A stretch of 47,993 bases of DNA, taken from Sphingopyxis sp. GW247-27LB (GTDB lineage Bacteria; Pseudomonadota; Alphaproteobacteria; Sphingomonadales; Sphingomonadaceae). This document shows, one piece after another, positions 30,200-38,648 of this stretch. The position numbers and the translations under genes were made by a program. The stretch lies in contig NZ_NIWD01000008.1 of the NCBI RefSeq assembly GCF_002277025.1, positions 944,878-992,870 of the forward strand, read 5' to 3'. The notes under the pieces are model-generated. The model did no database searches, was not told the origin of the DNA, and worked only from the letters and a program-made list of their open reading frames with translations. The stretch's first letter is position 1. The number at the start of each line of letters is the position of its first letter.

Positions 30200-30364
30200 T
30201 TATTCGCCGAGGTTGGTCGCGACGTTGTCGAACGTCTTGCTGACACCCTCACCGACCGAGGTCATCGCGGTGATGCCGGCGACGGCGATCAGAGCGGCGA
30301 TCAGGCCATATTCGATGGCGGTCGCGGCCTTGGTGTCGCGAACGAACTTCTTGATGAATTTCAT
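30200..30364 (-). CDS. Flp family type IVb pilin (first copy)
   Basis: A 54-residue pilin. A short basic leader (MKFIKKFVRDTKA) is followed by the Flp signature ATAIEYGLIAALIAVAGI; Glu5 and Tyr6 of the mature form are present. Cleavage by the TadV/CpaA-type peptidase would fall before ATAIEY. The usual Gly at -1 is Ala here (KA-ATAIEY). AGGAG lies seven bases upstream of the ATG. No tad/cpa secretion genes are in the window, so the pilus apparatus must be encoded elsewhere. Confidence 0.93.
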   Translation of the reverse strand: MKFIKKFVRDTKAATAIEYGLIAALIAVAGITAMTSVGEGVSKTFDNVATNLGE

Positions 30365-30490
30365 GTCTGGTCTCCTGATAAGTCACTTACCCTGTTGACG
30401 GTCTGGTCGTGGTCAACATCGGCGTTCTACGGGGAATTGGTTTTGAATTTCTTAATGTCGTGCCGCCGATTGCGGGGGGTTCGAGTCCCG

Positions 30491-30655
30491 TTAAAGGACA
30501 GCGCCCGTCGTCGTTGCGACATTGGTCCACATCTTGATCGTTTTCTCGCCCACGCCGGCCACGGCGACGCTCGCCGCCAGAAAGATCAGGGCCAGAATCA
30601 GCCCATATTCGACGGCCGTCGCGGCCCTGGTCGACCGCATCAGCCCTGCCATCAT
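30491..30655 (-). CDS. Flp-type pilin (second, diverged copy)
   Basis: A 54-residue pilin-like protein, MMAGLMRSTRAATAVEYGLILALIF at the start. The core ATAVEYGL keeps Glu and Tyr; the -1 residue is again Ala. The C-terminus (GEKTIKMWTNVATTTGAVL) differs from the first copy, so this is an old duplication or a minor pilin. The ATG at 30655 has GGAG eight bases upstream; ATGs at 30661 and 30652 are alternatives. It lies 126 bp upstream of the first pilin gene on the same strand. Confidence 0.85.
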   Translation of the reverse strand: MMAGLMRSTRAATAVEYGLILALIFLAASVAVAGVGEKTIKMWTNVATTTGAVL

Positions 30656-30724
30656 CTCCATTGCTCCGCCCCTGCTGACATTATAGTTCCCGAGGTCCGA
30701 TCGTCGCACAGGAAGGTTAACAAT

Positions 30725-31153
30725 TTGGCCGCGCTCATACCCCCCAAACCCGCGGGAAACTGTCTCATTGTGGTCGCCGTGGCGCTCGTTGACGGCGACG
30801 GCCGGCTGCTCGTCCAGCAGCGCCCCGAGGGTAAGTCCATGGCCGGATTGTGGGAATTTCCCGGCGGCAAGATCGAGCCCGGCGAAACGCCCGAGGCGGC
30901 GCTGGTGCGCGAGCTCGGCGAAGAACTGGCGATCGATGTCGAAGCGGCCTGCCTCGCTCCCGCCTGTTTCGCGAGCGACGCGCTGGAAGACCGCCATCTG
31001 CTGTTGCTGCTCTATGTCTGCCGCAAATGGCGCGGCACGCCGCAGGCCATCCACGCGAGCGCGCTGCGCTGGGTGCGACCGGTCGAACTCCATGGGCTCG
31101 CCATGCCGCCCGCCGACAAGCCGCTCATTGGCCTTCTCGAAGCGCTCGTCTGA
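30725..31153 (+). CDS. mutT: 8-oxo-dGTP diphosphatase (Nudix, MutT)
   Basis: A 142-residue Nudix hydrolase that removes oxidised guanine nucleotides. The box GGKIEPGETPEAALVREL-GEEL is complete with the GX5EX7REUXEE spacing. LLVQQRPEGKSMAGLWEFPGGK and the closing PADKPLIGLLEAL are typical of bacterial MutT. The start is a TTG at 30725 with GGAAGG at the right distance; the frame is open far upstream through the pilin genes antisense, without a better start. Divergent from the second pilin gene and convergent with the methyltransferase gene three bases away. Confidence 0.93.
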   Translation: MAALIPPKPAGNCLIVVAVALVDGDGRLLVQQRPEGKSMAGLWEFPGGKIEPGETPEAALVRELGEELAIDVEAACLAPACFASDALEDRHLLLLLYVCRKWRGTPQAIHASALRWVRPVELHGLAMPPADKPLIGLLEALV

Positions 31154-31156
31154 CGA

Positions 31157-32008
31157 CTACCGCTTCGGCTTGAGCGCTTCGGCAAGCGACGCGGTGCCGC
31201 TGCCGCGCCGGGCGGGGCGGGGCTGGTCGGGATGCGGCGTCCAGCCGCTGAAATGAATCAGGCGAAATTGCTCGGCTACCCGGCCGTCGGGATCGGCCTG
31301 CGCCGCGAAGGCGGCGGCGATCCGCGCAGCCTCCTCGCGCGTCAGCGGCGGCGGCGCGGGGGAAAGGCGGCTCGCGAGCCCGGCGGCGCGCAGATCGCGC
31401 ACCAGCGCGAACCAGTCGCCGTAGCGCACGGTGAGCGCCTCGACGTCGACGACGGGCATGGTGAAACCGGTGCGCTGGAGCAGATTGCCCATCGCCGCGA
31501 GATCGATCTGCGGGTGCAGCCGCGCGATCGGCCGCACGCCCTCGGCCATCACCGCGCGGCGCTGGCGCTGGAGGCTGCCGTCGCCGACGAAGGCGCCAAG
31601 CAGTAGCCCGTCGGGTGCGAGCAGCGCGCGCAGGCGTAGCAGCGCGCCGGGCACGTCGTTGACGCTGTCGAGCCCGCCCGGCCAGACGATCAGGTCGAAG
31701 CTGGCGAACGGCAGATCGACCGCATCGGCCTCGCCCGGAATCGCGCTGCTTTCCGCCGCGAGGCGCGGCCCTGCCTCGAGGATGGTCAGCCGGGTGCCGG
31801 CGGCGCGCAGATGGTCGGCCAGCGCGGCATCGTGCGCGCCGATCAGCAGGGCGCGCGAAAAGTCGCGCGTCACCATCGACAGCCGGTCGAGCAGCGTCTC
31901 GGCGATGATCGGGGCAAGGAAATTGGCCTCTGCGGGCAGGCGCGCCATCCGGTCGCGCTGGGCGCGGTGGCGGGCTGGGGAGAAGAGCGGGGCAGGGGTT
32001 TCCGGCAT
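31157..32008 (-). CDS. SAM-dependent methyltransferase (BioC/NDUFAF5-like)
   Basis: A 283-residue class I methyltransferase. Opening FSPARHRAQRDRMARL and the SAM-fold parts ALLIGAHDAALADHL, LTILEAGPRL, DLPFASFDLIVWPGGLDSVNDVPGALLRLRALLAPDGLLLGAFVGDGSL match the alphaproteobacterial group related to mitochondrial NDUFAF5. The glycine-rich loop is unusual (IGAHDAALAD rather than GxGxG), also seen in this group. The substrate is unknown. It is divergent from comF, the usual order in related genomes. Confidence 0.85.
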   Translation of the reverse strand: MPETPAPLFSPARHRAQRDRMARLPAEANFLAPIIAETLLDRLSMVTRDFSRALLIGAHDAALADHLRAAGTRLTILEAGPRLAAESSAIPGEADAVDLPFASFDLIVWPGGLDSVNDVPGALLRLRALLAPDGLLLGAFVGDGSLQRQRRAVMAEGVRPIARLHPQIDLAAMGNLLQRTGFTMPVVDVEALTVRYGDWFALVRDLRAAGLASRLSPAPPPLTREEAARIAAAFAAQADPDGRVAEQFRLIHFSGWTPHPDQPRPARRGSGTASLAEALKPKR

Positions 32009-32051
32009 GCGGGCGCTTGTGCCGCCTCGCGCCTTGCTTCACAAGTCCGGC

Positions 32052-32912
32052 ATGGCGACCGAGGGGGAGGAAGCGGGCAGTCGGATGCCGCCGGGCGCAC
32101 GGCTGCGGCACGGCATGCGACAGGCGGGCCGGGCGATCGTCGATTATGCGCTGCCGCCGCGCTGCCCCGCATGCGGAACGATCGTCGGTGCGGATCGGCA
32201 ATTCTGCCTCGATTGCTGGTCCTCGCTCGATTTTCTGGGCGGACCGGCTTGCGCGCGCTGCTCGATCCCGCTGCCTTCGGCGGTGCCCGGCGGCGATCTC
32301 GAATGCGGTGCCTGCCTCGCCGACCCGCCGCCTTTCGAAGGCGCGCCCGCCGCGGTCGCCTATGGCCCCGCCGCGCGCACCGTCGCGCTGCGGCTGAAAT
32401 ATGGGCGCCGCGTCGGTCACGCTCGGCTGATGGCGGGGCTGATGCTGGCCCCGCTGCGCGCGCTGGCGGGCGAGGGGGAGGCGCTGCTCGTCCCCGTGCC
32501 GCTCCATCGCTGGCGGCTGTGGTCGCGCGGCTTCAACCAGGCGGCGCTGGTCGCCGACGCGCTGACGCGGCTGAGCGGCGTGCCGCACGATCATGACCTG
32601 CTGCTGCGGGTGAAAGCCACGCCGCCGATGCGCGGCAAGGGAAAGCGCGAGCGGGCGCGCATCGTCGCAGGTGCTTTCGCGCTGGCGCCCGGCGCGAAGG
32701 AAAGGGCGCGGGGGCGTCATCTGATCCTGATCGACGACGTCCATGCGAGCGGCGCGACGCTGCGCGCCGCGGCGCGGATTCTCCGGCGAAGCGGCGCGGC
32801 GCGGGTTTCGGCGCTCTGCTGGGCGCGGGTGGTGCCCGATGCGGCAACCGGCAACCTATTTGACTTTGCCGCGCTGGATTCCGATATGCAGAGCGAAAGG
32901 ATGACAGGATAG
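32052..32912 (+). CDS. comF: ComF family phosphoribosyltransferase-like protein
   Basis: A 286-residue ComF protein (double zinc ribbon plus phosphoribosyltransferase fold) linked to DNA uptake and recombination. The N-terminal Cys pairs are in PPRCPACGTIVGADRQFCLDCW and PACARCSIPL...ECGACL. The PRTase core has VPVPLHRWRLWSRGFNQAALVA and the PRPP loop HLILIDDVHASGATLRAAA. The start is uncertain: ATG at 32052, 32085 or 32115 are all in frame, none with a clear ribosome site. grxC follows after four bases. Confidence 0.92.
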   Translation: MATEGEEAGSRMPPGARLRHGMRQAGRAIVDYALPPRCPACGTIVGADRQFCLDCWSSLDFLGGPACARCSIPLPSAVPGGDLECGACLADPPPFEGAPAAVAYGPAARTVALRLKYGRRVGHARLMAGLMLAPLRALAGEGEALLVPVPLHRWRLWSRGFNQAALVADALTRLSGVPHDHDLLLRVKATPPMRGKGKRERARIVAGAFALAPGAKERARGRHLILIDDVHASGATLRAAARILRRSGAARVSALCWARVVPDAATGNLFDFAALDSDMQSERMTG

Positions 32913-32916
32913 CCGC

Positions 32917-33177
32917 ATGGCGACGATCGAAGTCTATACCAAGTTCCTCTGCCCCTATTGCACGCGCGCGAAGGCGCTGCTCGACCGCAAGGGGGCGGAA
33001 TATCGCGAGATCGACGTGACGATGGACCGCGCGGGCTTTGCCGCGATGGTCGAGCGCGCGAATGGCGGCCGCACGGTGCCGCAGATATTCATCGACGGCC
33101 GCCACATCGGCGGCAGCGACGATCTCGCGGCGCTCGACGCGCGCGGCGGGCTCGACCCACTGCTCGGGCTCGGCTGA
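32917..33177 (+). CDS. grxC: glutaredoxin 3
   Basis: An 86-residue dithiol glutaredoxin. The active site is CPYC in YTKFLCPYCTRAK; the cis-Pro region is GGRTVPQIFIDG and the glutathione-binding HIGGSDDLAALD follows. It reduces protein disulfides with glutathione. It sits in the comF-grxC-DUF1178 operon common in alphaproteobacteria, with 4-bp and 1-bp gaps. Confidence 0.97.
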   Translation: MATIEVYTKFLCPYCTRAKALLDRKGAEYREIDVTMDRAGFAAMVERANGGRTVPQIFIDGRHIGGSDDLAALDARGGLDPLLGLG

Positions 33178-33178
33178 G

Positions 33179-33652
33179 ATGATCGTCTTCGACCTCCGTT
33201 GCTCCGCCGGCGATCACCGGTTCGAGGCGTGGTTCGCGAGCAGCGGGAGCTTCGCCGACCAGCAGGCGCGCGGGCTGATCGCTTGCCCGGTGTGCGGCGA
33301 TGCCGAGGTGGAGAAGGCGGTGATGGCGCCGCGCGTCGGCGCGAAATCGAACCGGCAGGCGGCGGGCGGCGCGGTCCAGCCTGCGGTTTCCGCCCAGACG
33401 GGCGAACCATCGCCCGAAATGATGCGCAAGCTCATCGCCGACATCGCGGCGAAGCAAGCCGAAATGCTGCCGCAGTCGCGCTGGGTCGGCCGCGATTTCG
33501 CCGATGCGGCGCGCGCGATGCACGAGGGCCGCGCGGCAGAGAATCTGATCCACGGCCAGGCCTCGCCCGAGGAGGCGCAGGCACTTCGCGACGACGGCAT
33601 CGCCGCGATGCCGCTGCTCGTGCCCATCGCGCCGCCCGATGCGGCTAATTGA
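33179..33652 (+). CDS. DUF1178 family protein
   Basis: A 157-residue member of DUF1178. It opens MIVFDLRCSAGDHRFEAWFASSGSFADQQARGLIACPVCGDAEVEKAVMAP, where the early Cys and the CPVC form a rubredoxin-like zinc ribbon. The C-terminal half (SRWVGRDFADAARAMHEGRAAENLIHGQASPEEAQALRDDGIAAMPLLVP) is the other conserved block. The function is unknown. The ATG comes one base after the grxC stop. It is the last chromosomal gene before the tRNA. Confidence 0.93.
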   Translation: MIVFDLRCSAGDHRFEAWFASSGSFADQQARGLIACPVCGDAEVEKAVMAPRVGAKSNRQAAGGAVQPAVSAQTGEPSPEMMRKLIADIAAKQAEMLPQSRWVGRDFADAARAMHEGRAAENLIHGQASPEEAQALRDDGIAAMPLLVPIAPPDAAN

Positions 33653-33699
33653 CACGCAAGTTGACGCTTCGCGCCCCGCCCCGCTAAACGAACCGCGGC

Positions 33700-33776
33700 G
33701 CGCCCGTAGCTCAGCAGGATAGAGCATCAGATTCCTAATCTGGGGGCCACAGGTTCGAATCCTGTCGGGCGCACCA
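33700..33776 (+). tRNA. tRNA-Arg (anticodon CCT)
   Basis: A 77-nt tRNA with CCA encoded. The acceptor stem is GCGCCCG / CGGGCGC; the D arm has TAGCTCAGC-AGGATAGAGC; the anticodon loop TTCCTAA gives CCT (33734-33736); the T arm has the GGTTCGAATCC sequence. It reads AGG codons. The recombinase gene on the other strand ends inside it, and gene content changes sharply after it, so the 3' half is the likely integration target. Confidence 0.96.
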
Positions 33777-35354
33777 TTCTCGAACAAAAGAGAGAACTGC
33801 GGGCGTGGTTTTGGCCACGCCCGCTGCAGCACTCCGGGCCAGCACGGCTTTGGAGCCGCTGATGCGGATTTCCCGGTCATTTACGCGCACCTCGCTTAGC
33901 AGCAGCCGGGCATATGCTTGGCGCAGATCGGGCGGGCCGTGATGCAGCTTGTCGCGGAGGAGTAGCGCCAGCTTCTCGATCTTCGCTGGCGTGATCACAG
34001 GTTCGGCCATGGCGAGGCGGCGGGTGAGATCAGAAATCTGTTCGGCGAGTTCATCGCGCCGGAACCGGAGATTGACCAGTCGCTCGCGCATGGATGCGTC
34101 CTCGGCATCCATCAACCCTTTTTCGACCAGTTCGAGCAGTCGGGCGATACCTGCTTCGGCTTCCTTGTGATCCTGGCGCATCTGCCGCAGTCGATCGCGA
34201 TTGCGATCCTCGCGTTCGATCGCCGTGCGCAGATAGTCGCCGAGCAGGCCGACGAGATGCTCGGGCTGCAATATCTGCTTCGTCACCTCGCCGATCACAA
34301 TGCCATCTAGCTTGTCCATCGGCATACGCAGCCCCTTGCAGCCGAAGGGGCCTTCCTTGAGGCGGCGCGAGCAGCAGTAATAGCGATACTGCCCACCCTT
34401 GCCGGTGTTCTGGATCAATGCAGCCTCGCAGTGACCGCATCGGGCCACTCCGGCCAGCAGCGTCGGCGTGTTGACCAGGCGCGGCGCCACCCGCTTAGGC
34501 GCGCGGCTTTGGAGCAGCGCCTGTGCGGCGTTGAAGGTCTTCTCGTCGATGATCGCGGGGACGGCGAGCGGTATCCATTCGGAGGGTGGGCGGGGCCGGT
34601 CATTCCGGCTGTCGGTGCGATTGAAGTAATGCTGCCCATGATAGGTGCTCGCCGTCAAGATGGCATGGACGCCTCCGGTTGAGAACCTGCGTCCCCGCCG
34701 CAATATGCCGCGCTCGTTGAGCCAGGTGGCGATGGCTTTCACACCCATGGGCCGGCCTTCCACACCTGCAGCCATATCGAAAATCATGCGAACAACGCGC
34801 GCCTCAGCGTCGTTGACAACGAGCACCTTCTTGTCCTTGCTGCCCCGCCGTTCGGCGATCTCGACGCCATAGCCATAGGGCGGCCGTGAGCCGTTCCAGA
34901 AGCCTTGGCGGGCATTCTCCAGCATGGCGCGATGAACGTGTTTCGCTGTCTCGCGGCTCTGATGTTCGTCGAAGATATGCAGCAGCTTGCGGAACATTTC
35001 GCCGGTCGGGTCCTGGCCGACCTCCTGTGTGATCGATACCAGCTCGACCCCGGCCTTCCTGAGTTCCCGGACGTAGAGTTCGGAGTGCAGCGAATCCCTG
35101 CTGAACCGGCTCAGCGAATGCACCACCACGAGATCGAAGGGCTTATCCGTCCGCTTGGCGGTATGGATCATTTCCTGGAAAACAGGGCGGTCCTCATCGA
35201 GCGCGGACGCTCCAGGCTCGGAGAAGACCTGAACGACCTCGATGCCTTGCCGCTGACACCATATGCGGCACTGGGCGATCTGATCGGGGATCGACAGGTC
35301 TCGCTCGGCCTGCCGGGCTGTCGACACGCGGACATAGATCGCCGCGCGGGTCAT
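33735..35354 (-). CDS. large serine recombinase (island integrase candidate)
   Basis: A 539-residue recombinase. The N-terminal resolvase domain has the nucleophile Ser11 in IYVRVSTARQ and the SLSRFSRD arginines; the recombinase domain follows (GSRPPYGYGVEIAE...IMTAST-type HAILTASTYHGQHYFNR); then a zinc ribbon (CGHCEAAL...YYCCSRRLKEGPFGCKGL) and a coiled-coil segment rich in Arg/Glu/Asp. It would integrate or excise the island. Its last dozen residues (CARQDSNLWPPD) are the antisense of the tRNA-Arg, so the true C-terminus is shaped by the insertion site. Six bases after the small companion gene; probably the last gene of a leftward operon. Confidence 0.93.
   Translation of the reverse strand: MTRAAIYVRVSTARQAERDLSIPDQIAQCRIWCQRQGIEVVQVFSEPGASALDEDRPVFQEMIHTAKRTDKPFDLVVVHSLSRFSRDSLHSELYVRELRKAGVELVSITQEVGQDPTGEMFRKLLHIFDEHQSRETAKHVHRAMLENARQGFWNGSRPPYGYGVEIAERRGSKDKKVLVVNDAEARVVRMIFDMAAGVEGRPMGVKAIATWLNERGILRRGRRFSTGGVHAILTASTYHGQHYFNRTDSRNDRPRPPSEWIPLAVPAIIDEKTFNAAQALLQSRAPKRVAPRLVNTPTLLAGVARCGHCEAALIQNTGKGGQYRYYCCSRRLKEGPFGCKGLRMPMDKLDGIVIGEVTKQILQPEHLVGLLGDYLRTAIEREDRNRDRLRQMRQDHKEAEAGIARLLELVEKGLMDAEDASMRERLVNLRFRRDELAEQISDLTRRLAMAEPVITPAKIEKLALLLRDKLHHGPPDLRQAYARLLLSEVRVNDREIRISGSKAVLARSAAAGVAKTTPAVLSFVREWCARQDSNLWPPD
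33737..33776. other. probable attL core in the 3' half of tRNA-Arg
   Basis: Island genes begin immediately after the CCA, and the leftward recombinase gene runs into the tRNA. That is the usual picture when an element has inserted at a tRNA 3' end and restored it with its own copy. The exact core is not defined, because the matching repeat (attR) lies outside the window. Confidence 0.5.
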
Positions 35355-35360
35355 GGGCGG

Positions 35361-35600
35361 TTACTCCTGGTCGAAGAGGATCGCGTCGATCTCCCTGCCA
35401 AGATAGGCGCGCAGGATCGCCACTTCGTCGCGCAACACCGGCATCGCCGCCGAAAAGTCACTGACCACAGCTTGCTCGCCGCTGGCTTGCCTGACCGGCG
35501 GTGGAGACACAGTCCGCTTGCGCCGGATGACGATCCGGCCACTGCGCTTCGGCGCAAGGCGGCCCTTCGATACGGGGCAGGAGGCGGGCTGGGCGTCCAT
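35361..35600 (-). CDS. small protein coupled to the serine recombinase
   Basis: A 79-residue protein with a basic first half (KRSGRIVIRRKRTVSPPP) and an acidic, hydrophobic C-terminal helix (PVLRDEVAILRAYLGREIDAILFDQE). Small genes of this size often precede recombinases in mobile elements; a recombination-directionality factor or accessory DNA-binding role is possible but unproven. The ATG at 35600 is chosen because the conserved-looking part starts there; an ATG at 35633 is in frame. It ends six bases before the recombinase start. Confidence 0.6.
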   Translation of the reverse strand: MDAQPASCPVSKGRLAPKRSGRIVIRRKRTVSPPPVRQASGEQAVVSDFSAAMPVLRDEVAILRAYLGREIDAILFDQE

Positions 35601-35729
35601 CTCCCATTGTCTACGGGCAACGCCCTCATGCAACCAAGACCCAATTTTTCCAGTGGGATAAGGCTTGTCCCGTTAGCGCGAGAGGCGTGATCACCTTTGT
35701 GCTCGATTGCACATGATTGCGCATAGTCT

Positions 35730-36803
35730 TCACGCATGACGACGCTCCTTCAGCCGAACCAAAGCAGCTCTTCTCCGCGCCTCCAGCGCCGCCTGCACAG
35801 CCGCATGGGCGCGAGCAGCGTCGGCAAGGATGTAGTGCTTGTGGGCAGTCCGCTGGTCGCTATGCCCGAGCAGTTCCGATACCAGCGCCACCATGGCAGG
35901 GTCATGATCGACGAAACTGGTCGCTGCGATGCTGCGAGCCAGATGCGGCCAGACATGACGGCCGAAGGCGATTTTCGTGCGCTTCTCGATCTGGGCGCGA
36001 ATCGGTCCATCACCCATCGGACCGCCCCAGCGGTCGATCCAGAGCCGATCCGTCTTCACGCCATCGCTGCGCGCCAACAGCCTGCGTCTGTAATCCCGTA
36101 GCCAGATGTCGATATATGGGTTGAGCGCTGGAGACAGTTCTGCCTGATAGGGGCGAGCTGTTTTGGTTTCCGCCTCGGTGAAGGAGAGGCAATAGCGATC
36201 GTCATCGAACAACAGATGCCGTCCGATCTCGATAGCCGTCAGGTTCCCGATCCTCATCGGGCAACTGGTCAGAACCGCGATGATCAGGCCATCCCGCATG
36301 CAGGTTGCGGCATGATAGCGATCACCCATCTCCAGCGCCTGGTCCATGAGATCGACGCCCAGCGCCAGAAGCTGACGAGCGTCAACCATGTGACCACGCT
36401 TGTCCTTTTCCGGCCTCGCGATGGCCTTGAGGTCGGTGACTAGGATTCGCAGCCAGGTCCAGTCACGGTCAGGAGCCATGACCATGATCATGCGGGCAAA
36501 GCCCTCGAAGATCATCGCCACGCTGCACGATGACACCCGATCCTGCAGCTGAAGCGCGAACAGGCGGACTCGATCGGGCGTCACCCGTGTTTCGGGAGGG
36601 GCCTCGGCGTCCAGCCAGCCATTACGGGTGAGAAAGGAAACCCACTGGCCATAGCCTTGCTCGACATTGCGACAGCGGGCGGGGCTCCATTTGCGGGCAG
36701 GCTTTCGACCGCCGCGAAAGCTAGAGACCTCGCGGGCTTCGCGATAGCGCAATTGGTCGATTGGGGGCCAAACGGCGCGCTTGATGCACAGGGGAATACT
36801 CAC
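35730..36803 (-). CDS. tyrosine recombinase/integrase (shorter of a pair)
   Basis: A 357-residue tyrosine recombinase with all catalytic positions: Arg184 (CPMRIGNL), His287 and Arg290 (HLAR in HVWPHLARSIAAT), His314 (LLGHSD) and Tyr324 (HKHYILAD). The N-terminal core-binding domain is about 175 residues. Its ATG overlaps the stop of the larger recombinase by four bases, so the two are translationally coupled and may act as a heteromer. Paired or triple tyrosine recombinases of this kind occur in Tn554-like and RIT-type elements; this pair does not carry the usual third gene. Confidence 0.9.
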   Translation of the reverse strand: MSIPLCIKRAVWPPIDQLRYREAREVSSFRGGRKPARKWSPARCRNVEQGYGQWVSFLTRNGWLDAEAPPETRVTPDRVRLFALQLQDRVSSCSVAMIFEGFARMIMVMAPDRDWTWLRILVTDLKAIARPEKDKRGHMVDARQLLALGVDLMDQALEMGDRYHAATCMRDGLIIAVLTSCPMRIGNLTAIEIGRHLLFDDDRYCLSFTEAETKTARPYQAELSPALNPYIDIWLRDYRRRLLARSDGVKTDRLWIDRWGGPMGDGPIRAQIEKRTKIAFGRHVWPHLARSIAATSFVDHDPAMVALVSELLGHSDQRTAHKHYILADAARAHAAVQAALEARRRAALVRLKERRHA

Positions 36804-38560
36804 AGCAGGTCTCCCCCTTCATTGAAGCCGCCACTGCCGCCCTTACGGCGCTTCGTGCGTTTGATCCTCATTCGAGCGGTTTCACGGCTGCGCAGGATGT
36901 GCTCCTGGAAGTGACGCGATGCCTGCCGTTGCTGCGAGGGAGCGTAATAACGCCGCGTCGTGTTGATATCCCGGTGCCCGAGATGCTGGCTGATCGTGAA
37001 TATGCCCTCGGGGTTGTCCTTCAGCCACAGGGCCGCAGAGATATGCCGGAACTGATGCGGCGTGATGGCCACGCCCAGCACCCGCTTTGACTGAGCCCCA
37101 ACTGCATGAGCCATGGTCCTGGGATCAAGGCAGGCCCCATCGGATGCCGGGAATAGCCAAGGCGATGACGGGTTCGGGCACAGCTTCGGCCTCCAGTCCC
37201 GAAGATACAATTCCAACAGCTCAACGGTCTGATCCGGCAGCCTGAACCGCAGGTCCTGGTCGTTCTTCACTTCCTCGCTGTCGTGCTCGGTGATCCAGAA
37301 GGCATCCTTGCCGTGGCCGATCTTGCGGATTGATTTGCCGAGTTCCAAGTCGATGAGGTTGGCGCGACGAACACTGCATACGAGCAGGACTTCGGTCGCC
37401 ATGGCGGTGCGGACCAGTGCTGGCGCCCAGGGTTTGTCAGGGTTCTTAAGAGCCCGCTCGAGCAGGATGAACGGCAGCAACTGCACCTGGTCGGCAAAGC
37501 GCTGATCCTCCAAACGGTCCAGCAGCTTCCGGTTCTTCACCGTCATGCCTCGCCTCGGCTCATACTGTTCCTTTAGTTCCTCAACTATCTCGTCAAGGCC
37601 ATCCAGGTCCTGCTGCGACAGATCGCACCAGCGGGCGACAACCCGCGCGCGCAGCGCCAACTGGAACATTAGCGGTGTAACAGTGCCTTCCGCGCGGGCG
37701 TACAGATAGTGCAAGACCTGATCGACACGTTCTGGGCGAACGACATCAGCAAGCGCGGCGAGGTCTGTCATGGGGACGCCAGTATGGACAAGGGCCGATA
37801 CGCTGATTGCCACATTGTGCCGATATTGCTGGATGGTGCCCGGCTTCAGCGGTTTTTTGCGTTTTCGGCCGGAATCATACGTTGAGCCCAGCCAGGTGGT
37901 GAAGGCATCAAGTTCCACCGCCAGTTTTCCCGACCATTCCGTCTGGGCAATCCAATAGCTGGTTCGCTTGGGAGGCGGAGGCATCAGCGCCGGCAGGTCT
38001 TCCTGGGAGGCTGCCAACCGGTTCCACGCCTTGATGCTGTTGCTGACGACGCGCTCCCAGTCCCCGATCATGGCTTCGTCACGCAGATGGGTCACGAAGC
38101 GTTCAATGACCGCATCCGACATATGGCGGGGCATGACTCCCAGCTCGGCGACGAAGTGGAAGAGGCGCGAGGTCGCACGCTGCATCTTTACGTCGAGCGT
38201 TTTCTGAAGCGCGCCCCATTCGCCAGTGAGCGGGAAGCGGGAGCGGGGATTATGAAGACGCCCCTGCGCCAGCCGAAATGCCTTGCGCAGCCTTGACTTC
38301 ATGTTGGCGTAGGATTGCTCGCTCATGCCCGCCATAGCGGGCGACAAGCGATCCAATTTCTCGAAGAGCGTACGCTGGTTGGCGGGCAGGTCGAGCAGGC
38401 CGTGGCCAACAAGTTCATCGGCGCGCTTGACTGCAGAACGCAGCTGGGTACGTTCCACATCGCTGAGGTTGCATTCGAGAAGGTAGTCGCGCAGCTGCTC
38501 CAAGGTCAGGAGCGATTTTTGAGGCCCTGATTGCTGATTGTTATGGTCATTCGTGTGCAT
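36800..38560 (-). CDS. large tyrosine recombinase (longer of a pair)
   Basis: A 586-residue protein whose C-terminal 200 residues are a complete tyrosine recombinase catalytic domain: Arg398/399 (CSVRRANLIDLE), His502-Arg505 (HQFRH), His529 (HLGHRD) and Tyr538/539 (RRYYAPS). The first ~380 residues are a long helical N-terminal part, larger than in phage integrases, which may hold extra DNA-binding or dimerisation surfaces. ATG at 38560 with GGTGAG upstream. It is coupled by a 4-bp overlap to the shorter recombinase. Confidence 0.9.
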   Translation of the reverse strand: MHTNDHNNQQSGPQKSLLTLEQLRDYLLECNLSDVERTQLRSAVKRADELVGHGLLDLPANQRTLFEKLDRLSPAMAGMSEQSYANMKSRLRKAFRLAQGRLHNPRSRFPLTGEWGALQKTLDVKMQRATSRLFHFVAELGVMPRHMSDAVIERFVTHLRDEAMIGDWERVVSNSIKAWNRLAASQEDLPALMPPPPKRTSYWIAQTEWSGKLAVELDAFTTWLGSTYDSGRKRKKPLKPGTIQQYRHNVAISVSALVHTGVPMTDLAALADVVRPERVDQVLHYLYARAEGTVTPLMFQLALRARVVARWCDLSQQDLDGLDEIVEELKEQYEPRRGMTVKNRKLLDRLEDQRFADQVQLLPFILLERALKNPDKPWAPALVRTAMATEVLLVCSVRRANLIDLELGKSIRKIGHGKDAFWITEHDSEEVKNDQDLRFRLPDQTVELLELYLRDWRPKLCPNPSSPWLFPASDGACLDPRTMAHAVGAQSKRVLGVAITPHQFRHISAALWLKDNPEGIFTISQHLGHRDINTTRRYYAPSQQRQASRHFQEHILRSRETARMRIKRTKRRKGGSGGFNEGGDLL

Positions 38561-38648
38561 TGTTACTCACCGCTGATCAAACGTGAAAATTAGTGAAACC
38601 CCTTCTACATTATTCCTTGGCTGTAGTTATTTGGGGTATTCACAAGGA

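Noticed and set aside
30365..30490. GTTGAC...GTCAAC inverted repeat between the two pilin genes.
   Set aside because: Only six bases per arm and loosely spaced, so chance is likely; not listed as an operator.
33089..33880. A long minus-strand frame covering the tRNA with a protein-like segment starting GAPDRIRTCGPQIRN.
   Set aside because: This is the well-known antisense translation of a tRNA-Arg gene; the rest is antisense to DUF1178 and grxC, which are real.
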